Of a stretch of DNA of 64,000 nt, positions 25,083 through 32,326 are shown piece by piece. Below the pieces are notes generated by a model. The model searched no databases, had not been told where the DNA came from, and was given only the letters and a program-made list of their open reading frames with translations. The stretch comes from Paragemmobacter amnigenus (GTDB lineage: Bacteria > Pseudomonadota > Alphaproteobacteria > Rhodobacterales > Rhodobacteraceae). The translations under genes were made by a program, and so were the position numbers. Location of the stretch: contig NZ_JAAATX020000005.1 of NCBI RefSeq assembly GCF_009908265.2, positions 186,001 through 250,000 on the forward strand, written 5' to 3'. Each line of letters opens with the position of its first letter. The first letter of the stretch is position 1.

Positions 25083-25909
25083 CACGCCGCCTCGCGCGCG
25101 AGCATGAGTGCGCCGTCAAGGGCCGTGCCCTGCGCTGTCTGGATGCGGAAGCGATCCGCCATCCCTGCGGCAAAGACCGGACCCAGCCCGCCAAGGAATA
25201 CCACCGGAAGGTCATCGTTCCCCGCAAGCAGGGACACCGCTGCGATCACATCCTTTCGGGCCTGTTCCATGACCGACAGCGCCGCCGGATCGTCGCTTTG
25301 GACGACGCGGGGCGCGAAGGCGGCAAGATCGACGGGCCGCGCCCGCAGGGACAGGGCAACCACCCCGTCGGCACCGCCCGCCTCGGCCAGCAGGGCGGAA
25401 AGGAGAGGCGTCATCGGCGCATAGCCGTCGGTCGCGCGCAAGGCGGCGGACAGGATGGCGCGACCGATCCATGCCCCGCTCGCCTCGTCCCCCAGAACCA
25501 GCCCGCGTCCGCCGATCTGGCGGATCGTCCCGCCGCGCTGGGCTGCGAAGACCGATCCGGTGCCCAGCGCCGCGACAATCCCGTCCCCCGTCCCCAGCGC
25601 GCCCTTCACGGCCGTGATTGCGTCCGTAACCACGGCGACCCTGCGATAGGGCAGGGCCCCGCGCAACCTGTCCGCCGCTCCTGCGGCATTGGCCCCCGCC
25701 AGACCGAGCCCTGCCGCGACCACCTGTCCACCGCCCGCCGCATCCAGTGCGGCCGTGGCGGCCCTGAGGATATTGTCCGCCGCCCCCTGCGGATCAGAGG
25801 CGATGTTGGCGGGCCCCGCCTCGGCCCGCCCGCGCACCACACCTGCGGCATCGGCCACGGCCGCGCGGCAGCCCGTGCCGCCCCCATCAATGCCCAAGAA
25901 CAGCTGCAT
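25082..25909 (-). CDS. BadF/BcrA-type sugar kinase (GlcNAc/MurNAc kinase)
   Basis: This 275-residue kinase of the BadF/BadG/BcrA ATPase fold has the phosphate motif FLGIDGGGTGCRAAV, a central VAALGTGSVFAA, GLVLGDEASGAWIG and VFLGGLGPVF. Family members with this layout phosphorylate GlcNAc, and MurK-type members also phosphorylate MurNAc. Because MurQ, which needs MurNAc-6-phosphate, is encoded divergently and no PTS or AnmK is seen, this kinase may act on both sugars. The start at 25909 follows AAAGGG. The frame extends further upstream but runs through the regulatory region. Confidence 0.85.
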   Translation of the reverse strand: MQLFLGIDGGGTGCRAAVADAAGVVRGRAEAGPANIASDPQGAADNILRAATAALDAAGGGQVVAAGLGLAGANAAGAADRLRGALPYRRVAVVTDAITAVKGALGTGDGIVAALGTGSVFAAQRGGTIRQIGGRGLVLGDEASGAWIGRAILSAALRATDGYAPMTPLLSALLAEAGGADGVVALSLRARPVDLAAFAPRVVQSDDPAALSVMEQARKDVIAAVSLLAGNDDLPVVFLGGLGPVFAAGMADRFRIQTAQGTALDGALMLAREAA

Positions 25910-25933
25910 GGCGAATCCCTTTCGCCAATAAAG

Positions 25934-25951
25934 ATACCAAAACAATACCAA
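25934..25951 (-). promoter_or_regulatory. Operator-like site, kinase-proximal copy
   Basis: Read on the minus strand this is TTGGTATTGTTTTGGTAT, containing two TTGGTAT direct repeats 11 bases apart. It lies 25-42 bases before the kinase start. The same sequence (17 of 18 bases) appears in inverted orientation at 26023-26040. It is a likely target of the locus's GntR regulator. Confidence 0.65.
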
Positions 25952-26022
25952 ATGGAAAGAACCTTGCAGATTTCTGCCGCAAATCCTTTGCTGCACCTGC
26001 AAAATGGAAAGATGCTTTACAA

Positions 26023-26040
26023 TTGGTATTGTTTTGGCAT
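26023..26040 (+). promoter_or_regulatory. Operator-like site, murQ-proximal copy
   Basis: TTGGTATTGTTTTGGCAT matches the reverse complement of 25934-25951 at 17 of 18 positions. It lies 25-42 bases before the murQ start, so the two sites sit at mirror positions relative to the divergent genes. It is a likely binding site for the GntR-family protein. Confidence 0.65.
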
Positions 26041-26064
26041 TGTCGGTGACGCAGGAGGAATCAC

Positions 26065-26958
26065 ATGGCCGACCGCCCGACAGAGGCCCGTCATCCCCAT
26101 TCCGCCGGGCTGCATGCCCTGTCGGGGCCTGATGCCCTGTCGCGGTTGCTGGACGCGCAACTCGCGGCGCTGTCCATGGTGCGCCCTGCCATTGCCGCGA
26201 TAGATGCCGCCGCGACCGCCGCCGCCGAAAGTCTGCGCGGCGGGGGAAGGCTGGGCTATGCGGGGGCCGGTTCATCGGGGCTGATGGCTTTGGCGGATGC
26301 GCTGGAACTGGCGGGAACCTTCGGCATTCCGCCCCGGCGGACGCCGGTCCTCTTTGCGGGGGGCGCCGGGGCGCTGCTTCACATGACCGGTGCGGTCGAG
26401 GACGACCCTGCACTGGCCCGGGCGGATTTCCGTGCCGCAGGCCTCGTGCGCGGCGATACGGTCCTGTGCCTCTCCGCCTCTGGCAGCACACCCTACACGC
26501 TGGTCGTGGCCGCGCTTGCGCGCGAGGCGGGGGTGACGGTGGTCGGCATCGCCAATGTCGCGGGCTCGGCGCTGCTGCGGGACAGCGACATTCCGGTGCT
26601 TCTGGATACCGGACCCGAGGTGGTGAACGGGTCCACCCGCATGGGGGCGGCCACGGCGCAGAAGGTGGCGCTGAACATGCTGTCGGTGCGGATGGGGTGC
26701 CTGCTTGGCCATGTCCATGACGGGTATATGGTCAATCTCGTGGCCGACAATGCCAAGCTGACCGAGCGCGCGGCGCGCATCGTGGCGGGGATTTCCGGGT
26801 GCGACATGGACATGGCGAAACACGCGCTGCGCCAGACGGGCGGGGCGGTGAAACCGGCGGTGCTGATTGCCGCCGGCGCCTCGGCCGAACGGGCAGAGGC
26901 AGAGTTGACGAACAGCGGGGGGGCAATCGGCCCGGCCCTCGCCGCTTTGAACGCATAA
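26065..26958 (+). CDS. murQ: N-acetylmuramic acid 6-phosphate etherase
   Basis: This 297-residue SIS-domain lyase removes the lactyl ether from MurNAc-6-phosphate, giving GlcNAc-6-phosphate and D-lactate. It has RLGYAGAGSSGLMALAD, a serine-rich CLSASGSTPYTL loop, and the MurQ signature EVVNGSTRMGAATAQKVALN. AGGAGG lies 7 bases before the ATG. It opens the plus-strand half of the locus, directly ahead of the sugar-binding protein. This points to MurNAc (peptidoglycan fragments) as one imported substrate. Confidence 0.92.
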   Translation: MADRPTEARHPHSAGLHALSGPDALSRLLDAQLAALSMVRPAIAAIDAAATAAAESLRGGGRLGYAGAGSSGLMALADALELAGTFGIPPRRTPVLFAGGAGALLHMTGAVEDDPALARADFRAAGLVRGDTVLCLSASGSTPYTLVVAALAREAGVTVVGIANVAGSALLRDSDIPVLLDTGPEVVNGSTRMGAATAQKVALNMLSVRMGCLLGHVHDGYMVNLVADNAKLTERAARIVAGISGCDMDMAKHALRQTGGAVKPAVLIAAGASAERAEAELTNSGGAIGPALAALNA

Positions 26959-26981
26959 GGCCATCAATAGGGAGTTGATCA

Positions 26982-28232
26982 ATGACCAAGACCTTCCGCT
27001 TCGCGCTTCTCGCCTCCACCCTGCTGGGTGGCGCGGCGTCGGCGCAGGATGTGACGCTGACGATCGAAAGCTGGCGCAACGACGACCTTACGATCTGGCA
27101 GGACACCATCATTCCGGCCTTCGAGGCCGCCAATCCCGGTATCAAGGTGGTCTTCGCGCCCACCGCCCCCGCCGAATACAACGCCGCGCTGAACTCCAAG
27201 CTGGCGGCGGGCAGCGCCGGTGACCTGATCACCTGCCGTCCCTTCGACGCCTCGCTTGAACTCTACAATCAGGGGCATCTGGCGGACCTGTCGGGGCTGG
27301 CGTCCATGGCCAATTTCTCGCCGGTGGCGAAATCGGCATGGCAGACGGATGACGGCAGCGCGACCTTCTGCGTGCCCATGGCATCGGTGATCCACGGCTT
27401 CATCTACAACAAGGACGCCTTCGACGCGCTGGGCATCGCAGTGCCCACCACCCGCGACGAATTCTTCGCCGCGCTGGACAAGATCAAGGCCGACGGCACC
27501 TACATCCCGATGGCAATGGGCACCAACGACCAGTGGGAAGCCGCCACGATGGGTTACAACAACATCGGGCCGAACTACTGGAAGGGCGAAGAAGGGCGTC
27601 TGGCGCTGATCAAGGGCGAACAGAAGCTGACGGACGCGCAATGGGTCGCCCCGTTCGAGGAACTGGCCCGCTGGAAGGACTATCTGGGTGACGGCTTCGA
27701 GGCCCAGACCTATCCGGACAGCCAGAACCTGTTCACCCTTGGCCGTGCCGCGATCTATCCGGCGGGGTCGTGGGAGATCTCGGGCTTCAACGCGCAGGCG
27801 CAGTTCGCCATGGGCGCCTTCCCGCCGCCGGTCGCCGCGGCTGGCGACACCTGCTATATCTCGGACCATACCGACATCGCGATCGGCATGAACGCCAAAT
27901 CACCGAATGCCGAGGCAGCCAAGACCTTCCTCGAATGGGTCGGCAGCCCGGAATTCGCCACGCTCTACGCGAACGCGCTGCCCGGCTTCTTCAGCCTGAA
28001 CTCCACCCCGGTGGAAATGCAGGACCCGCTGGCGCAGGAATTCGTGTCCTGGCGCGGCAAGTGCCAGTCGACGATCCGGTCCACCTACCAGATCCTGTCG
28101 CGCGGCACCCCGAACCTGGAGAACGAGACGTGGAACGCCTCGGCCAACGTGATCAAGGGGACCGAGACGCCTGCGGATGCGGGCAAGCGCCTGCAGGACG
28201 GGCTGGCAAGCTGGTACGAACCGCAGAAATAA
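26982..28232 (+). CDS. ABC sugar importer, substrate-binding protein
   Basis: This 416-residue extracellular solute-binding protein (family 1 type) has a signal peptide ending at ASAQDV. Typical features are TLTIESWRNDD at the mature start, VPMASVIHGFIYNKDAFDALG, and LGRAAIYPAGSWEISG. It lies between murQ and two permeases, so its ligand is expected to be MurNAc, GlcNAc, a muropeptide-derived disaccharide or chitobiose. The exact ligand is not readable. Confidence 0.87.
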   Translation: MTKTFRFALLASTLLGGAASAQDVTLTIESWRNDDLTIWQDTIIPAFEAANPGIKVVFAPTAPAEYNAALNSKLAAGSAGDLITCRPFDASLELYNQGHLADLSGLASMANFSPVAKSAWQTDDGSATFCVPMASVIHGFIYNKDAFDALGIAVPTTRDEFFAALDKIKADGTYIPMAMGTNDQWEAATMGYNNIGPNYWKGEEGRLALIKGEQKLTDAQWVAPFEELARWKDYLGDGFEAQTYPDSQNLFTLGRAAIYPAGSWEISGFNAQAQFAMGAFPPPVAAAGDTCYISDHTDIAIGMNAKSPNAEAAKTFLEWVGSPEFATLYANALPGFFSLNSTPVEMQDPLAQEFVSWRGKCQSTIRSTYQILSRGTPNLENETWNASANVIKGTETPADAGKRLQDGLASWYEPQK

Positions 28233-28253
28233 GCGCGGGTTGACCTGACAGCA

Positions 28254-28312
28254 CCGGGGGGGCCGCCTGCCCCCCCGGACCCCCCCCCGGGGGTATTTGT
28301 CCCGAGATGAAG
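28254..28312 (+). repeat. G/C-run palindromic intergenic element, copy 1
   Basis: The element starts with a perfect 9-bp stem (CCGGGGGGG/CCCCCCCGG, 28254-28278). A second C/G run palindrome CCCCCGGGGG and the tail TATTTGTCCCGAGATGA follow. A related copy in reverse orientation is found at 61169-61226. Similar elements are frequent between genes in Rhodobacteraceae. Here it lies between the binding-protein gene and the first permease, where the hairpin could cap the upstream transcript. Confidence 0.6.
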
Positions 28313-28323
28313 GAGGCAGGCAG

Positions 28324-29241
28324 ATGGCTTCGCGCAGGCCCGTCCGCTGGCATATCGGCGTGTTTCTGGCGCCTGCCGTGCTGGTCTATACGGCCATCAT
28401 GATCATCCCGCTTTTCGGGACGCTGAACCTGTCGCTTTACAATCTGGATGGCCAGAACCGCATCTTTGTCGGACTGGCGAATTTCGCCACGCTGTTCGGC
28501 GACCCGCGTTGGTCGGGTGCCTTCTGGAACGCGTTGTGGAACAATTGCTGGTTCTTCATCATCCATATGCTGGTGCAGAACCCCATCGGCATCCTGCTGG
28601 CCGCGCTTCTGTCATCCCCCCGCCTGCGGATGGCGGCCTTTTACCGGACGGCCATCTTCATCCCCACCATCCTGTCCTTCGTCATCGTGGGCTTCGTGTG
28701 GAAGCTGATCCTGTCCCCCATCTGGGGCATCGCGCCGGGGATGCTGGGCGCGGTCGGGTTGCAGTCGCTGTTCGCGCCGTGGCTGGGCAAGGAGGAATAT
28801 GCGCTGACCACGTTGGCCCTGATCTCCGTCTGGCAGTTCGTGGGCATCCCGATGATGCTGATCTATGCTGCCCTGCTGTCCATCCCTGACGACGTGATCG
28901 AGGCGGCCGAAATGGATGGCCTGACGGGGTGGAGCCAGTTCTGGAAGATCAAGCTGCCGCTGATCCTGCCCAGCATCGGGATCATATCCATCCTCACCTT
29001 CGTGGGCAACTTCAACGCCTTCGACCTGATCTATGTGGCGCAGGGTGCGCTGGCGGGGCCGGATTTCAGCACCGATATCCTTGGCACCTTCCTGTACCGC
29101 ACCTTCTTCGGCTTCCAGCTGCAACTGGGTGACCCGCATATGGGCGCGGCCATCGCGACGGCCATGTTCGGCATCATTCTTGTGGGTGTGTGCATCTATC
29201 TGTTCGGCATCCAGACGCGGCTGCGCCGCTATCAGTTCTGA
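28324..29241 (+). CDS. ABC sugar importer, permease (MalF-like)
   Basis: This 305-residue permease has six hydrophobic segments and the EAA loop (IEAAEMDGLTGWSQFWKIKL). It starts at ATG 28324 after AAGGAGG; an upstream ATG at 28297 lies in the repeat element and is not preferred. It pairs with the permease starting 10 bases after its stop. Confidence 0.88.
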   Translation: MASRRPVRWHIGVFLAPAVLVYTAIMIIPLFGTLNLSLYNLDGQNRIFVGLANFATLFGDPRWSGAFWNALWNNCWFFIIHMLVQNPIGILLAALLSSPRLRMAAFYRTAIFIPTILSFVIVGFVWKLILSPIWGIAPGMLGAVGLQSLFAPWLGKEEYALTTLALISVWQFVGIPMMLIYAALLSIPDDVIEAAEMDGLTGWSQFWKIKLPLILPSIGIISILTFVGNFNAFDLIYVAQGALAGPDFSTDILGTFLYRTFFGFQLQLGDPHMGAAIATAMFGIILVGVCIYLFGIQTRLRRYQF

Positions 29242-29251
29242 GGGGGCAGGA

Positions 29252-30091
29252 ATGGCCAAGACCCGCACCCATGCCGGACGCAGCATCGCCGCCCATGCGA
29301 TATTGCTGACCTATACGCTGATCGCGCTGTTTCCCGTTTTTGTCATCGTCATCAACAGCTTCAAATCCCGCCGCGCGATCTTTGCCGAGCCGCTGATGCC
29401 ACCGATGCCGGGGAACTGGGATCTGGTGGGCTATACCACGGTGCTGGAGCAGGGGGATTTCTTCCAGTACTTCCTCAACTCCATGACCGTAACGGTGGCG
29501 AGCCTGTTCTTCGTCCTGCTGTTCGGGGCGATGGCGGCATTCGCCCTTTCGGAATACCGGTTCCGCGGCAATCTGCTGATGGGTCTCTATCTGGCGCTGG
29601 GGATCATGATCCCGATCCGTCTTGGCACGGTGGCGATCCTCGAGCTCATGGTTTCGGCCGGTCTGGTGAATACGCTGACCGCGCTGATCCTTGTCTACAC
29701 GGCGCAGGGGTTGCCTCTGGCGGTGTTCATCCTGTCGGAGTTCATGCGATCTGTCTCGGACGACCTGAAGAACGCCGGAAGGATCGACGGCCTGTCGGAA
29801 TACCGCATCTTCTTCACCCTGGTCCTGCCGCTGGTGCGTCCTGCCATGGCGACGGTGGCGGTGTTCACCATGATCCCGATCTGGAACGACCTGTGGTTCC
29901 CGCTGATCCTTGCCCCGTCGGAAGAGACCAAGACGATCACGCTGGGGTCGCAGGTGTTCATCGGGCAGTTCGTCACCAACTGGAACGCCGTTCTTTCTGC
30001 CCTCTCTCTCGCCATTGTCCCGGTGCTGGTGCTGTACCTGATCTTCTCGCGCCAGCTGATCCGCGGCATCACCGCAGGAGCCGTCAAATGA
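29252..30091 (+). CDS. ABC sugar importer, permease (MalG-like)
   Basis: This 279-residue permease has an N-terminal helix (AILLTYTLIALFPVFVIVINS) and the EAA-type loop (LKNAGRIDGLSEYRIFFTLV). ATG 29252 follows AGGGGG; the frame open further upstream overlaps the previous permease and is discarded. The stop overlaps the oxidoreductase start by ATGA. Confidence 0.88.
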   Translation: MAKTRTHAGRSIAAHAILLTYTLIALFPVFVIVINSFKSRRAIFAEPLMPPMPGNWDLVGYTTVLEQGDFFQYFLNSMTVTVASLFFVLLFGAMAAFALSEYRFRGNLLMGLYLALGIMIPIRLGTVAILELMVSAGLVNTLTALILVYTAQGLPLAVFILSEFMRSVSDDLKNAGRIDGLSEYRIFFTLVLPLVRPAMATVAVFTMIPIWNDLWFPLILAPSEETKTITLGSQVFIGQFVTNWNAVLSALSLAIVPVLVLYLIFSRQLIRGITAGAVK

Positions 30092-31125
30092 CCATCCGCA
30101 CCCCGATCCGCACCCTCGTCGCCGGCCTTGGGACCATGGGGCGCAGCCACGCGCTGGCCTATCACCGCGACCCGGCCTTTGACCTTGTCGGTCTGGTGAA
30201 CCGGTCGGAACCGAAACTGGACGCGTCAATGGCCGGTTATGCCATCGAACCGGATTACAAAGCGGCTCTGACACGGCTGAAACCTGATCTCGTCAACATT
30301 TCCACCTATTCCGACAGCCATGCCGATTACGCGGTCATGGCGATGGAACAGGGCGCGCATGTCTTTGTCGAAAAGCCGCTGGCGACCACCGTCGCGGATG
30401 CCCGCCGCGTGGTCGATTGCGCCAAGGCGAATAACCGCAAGCTCGTCGTCGGCTATATCCTGCGCCACCATCCGTCTTGGATGCGGCTGATCGCCGAGGC
30501 ACGGGCGCTGGGCGGGCCGTATGTCTTCCGGTTGAACCTGAACCAGCAATCCTCGGGTCCGACATGGGACGTGCACAAGACGTTGATGCAGACCACGTCC
30601 CCCATCGTCGATTGCGGGGTGCATTATGTCGACGTCATGTGCCAGATCACCGATGCAAAGCCGGTCGAGGTTCGGGGCATGGGGCTGCGCCTGTCGGACG
30701 AGATCGCGCCGGACATGTACAATTACGGTCATTTCCAGGTGCTGTTCGCGGATGGCAGTCTGGGCTGGTACGAGGCGGGCTGGGGACCGATGATGTCGGA
30801 CACCGCCTTTTTCGTGAAGGATGTTGTCAGCCCGAACGGTGCCGTCTCCATCCGGATGCCCGAAAGCGCGCGGTCCGACGATCACGACACGCATACCAAG
30901 ACCTCGACCATCCGCGTGCACCGTGTGGGGCAGCCGGATGAGGATCTGAGCATGGCCGACGAACCCGGACATCAGGAGCTGTGCGAGCGTGAGCAGGCCT
31001 TCATGGCGCGCGCCATCACCGAGGACATGGACCTGAGCCGCCATATGGAGGACGCCGTCCAGTCGCTTGCCATCTGTCTGGCCGCCGACGAGAGCGTCCG
31101 GTCCGGCCAGCCCGTCAAACTGTAA
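30088..31125 (+). CDS. Gfo/Idh/MocA-family oxidoreductase
   Basis: This 345-residue NAD(P)-dependent dehydrogenase has an N-terminal Rossmann motif (LVAGLGTMGRSHALAY), the family motif EKPLATT near residue 93, and a C-terminal domain with GVHYVDVMCQITDAKP. It lies inside the importer operon, coupled to the MalG-like gene by ATGA and 9 bases before the ATPase gene. No oxidation step is needed in the standard MurNAc/GlcNAc route, so its substrate (an oxidised, reduced or anhydro sugar derivative) is unknown. Confidence 0.82.
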   Translation: MTIRTPIRTLVAGLGTMGRSHALAYHRDPAFDLVGLVNRSEPKLDASMAGYAIEPDYKAALTRLKPDLVNISTYSDSHADYAVMAMEQGAHVFVEKPLATTVADARRVVDCAKANNRKLVVGYILRHHPSWMRLIAEARALGGPYVFRLNLNQQSSGPTWDVHKTLMQTTSPIVDCGVHYVDVMCQITDAKPVEVRGMGLRLSDEIAPDMYNYGHFQVLFADGSLGWYEAGWGPMMSDTAFFVKDVVSPNGAVSIRMPESARSDDHDTHTKTSTIRVHRVGQPDEDLSMADEPGHQELCEREQAFMARAITEDMDLSRHMEDAVQSLAICLAADESVRSGQPVKL

Positions 31126-31134
31126 GGAAAGCCC

Positions 31135-32133
31135 ATGGGTGCGCTGACACTGTCCAAGGTCACCAAGAGCTTCGGCAAGACCGAGGTCATCAAGGGCATC
31201 GACCTGCATGTGGCCGAGGGGGAGTTCTGCGTCTTTGTCGGTCCGTCCGGCTGCGGAAAGTCCACCTTGCTGCGGATGATCGCGGGACTGGAGGATGTCT
31301 CGGCGGGGTCGGTCACGCTGGACGGTCGGGACATCACGAACGAGGCCCCGGCGCAGCGGGAAATCGCGATGGTGTTCCAGACCTATGCGCTTTACCCCCA
31401 TCTGACGGTGCGCGACAACATGAGCCTTGCGCTGAAACAGGCGGGCGAGTCCCGGGCGCGGATCGATCAGGCCACTGCCCGTGCCGCGTCCATGCTGGCG
31501 CTGGAACCCTATCTGGACCGTCGCCCTGCCGAGTTGTCGGGCGGACAGCGGCAGCGCGTCGCCATCGGTCGCGCCATCGTGCGGACGCCCAAGCTGTTCC
31601 TGTTCGACGAACCGCTGTCCAACCTCGACGCCGCGCTGCGGGTGGCGACACGGATCGAGATCGCCCGCCTGCACCGCGAACTGGGCGCGACCATGGTCTA
31701 TGTGACCCATGATCAGGTCGAGGCCATGACGCTGGCCGACAAGATCGTCGTCCTGCGCGCCGGTGTGGTGGAGCAGGTCGGCAGCCCGATGGAGCTGTAC
31801 AACAACCCCGCCAATACCTTCGTCGCGGGGTTCATCGGCAGCCCGCAGATGAACTTCCTCAAATCCGCGGCGCTGGACGGGCGGGGCGAGACGACAGGCA
31901 TCCGTCCCGAACATCTGGAATTGTCGCGCGAGGGCGGGAGGATCGCCGGAACCGTATCCCATGTCGAGAAACTGGGTGGAGAGACGCTGGTCTATGTCCG
32001 GACGGAGTTGCATGGACTGCTGACCGTCCGCCTGTTCGGTGAACATGATTATGCTGTGGGCGAGCCTGTGCACCTGACGCCGGACGCCGCGCGCGCCTTC
32101 CATTTCGGACCGGACGGACAGCGCCTGCGCTGA
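31135..32133 (+). CDS. ABC sugar importer, ATP-binding protein (UgpC/MsmK-like)
   Basis: This 332-residue ATPase has Walker A VGPSGCGKSTLLRM, Q-loop MVFQTYALYPHLT, signature LSGGQRQRVAIGRAI, Walker B LFLFDEPLSNLDA and VTHDQVEAMTLAD. A C-terminal regulatory TOBE/MalK-type domain follows (about 235-332). It is the last gene of the amino-sugar import operon. ATPases of this class can serve several importers. Confidence 0.88.
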   Translation: MGALTLSKVTKSFGKTEVIKGIDLHVAEGEFCVFVGPSGCGKSTLLRMIAGLEDVSAGSVTLDGRDITNEAPAQREIAMVFQTYALYPHLTVRDNMSLALKQAGESRARIDQATARAASMLALEPYLDRRPAELSGGQRQRVAIGRAIVRTPKLFLFDEPLSNLDAALRVATRIEIARLHRELGATMVYVTHDQVEAMTLADKIVVLRAGVVEQVGSPMELYNNPANTFVAGFIGSPQMNFLKSAALDGRGETTGIRPEHLELSREGGRIAGTVSHVEKLGGETLVYVRTELHGLLTVRLFGEHDYAVGEPVHLTPDAARAFHFGPDGQRLR

Positions 32134-32326
32134 CCGGTGCTTGTGGCGGGTCCGGGCCGGGCCGACAAAATGGGGTAGCCCGTTCCAGACGGAACGCTGC
32201 CCGTTGTTCGAAAAGTGCTGGAAAGCACATCCGAAAACAGGTATGCATTTTTGCAAGGCCCGCCAAAAGGGCCAGCGAAAGCAGTACGCCGGCATATTCC
32301 TCGGCGGTTGAGGCGGAGTAGTAGTA

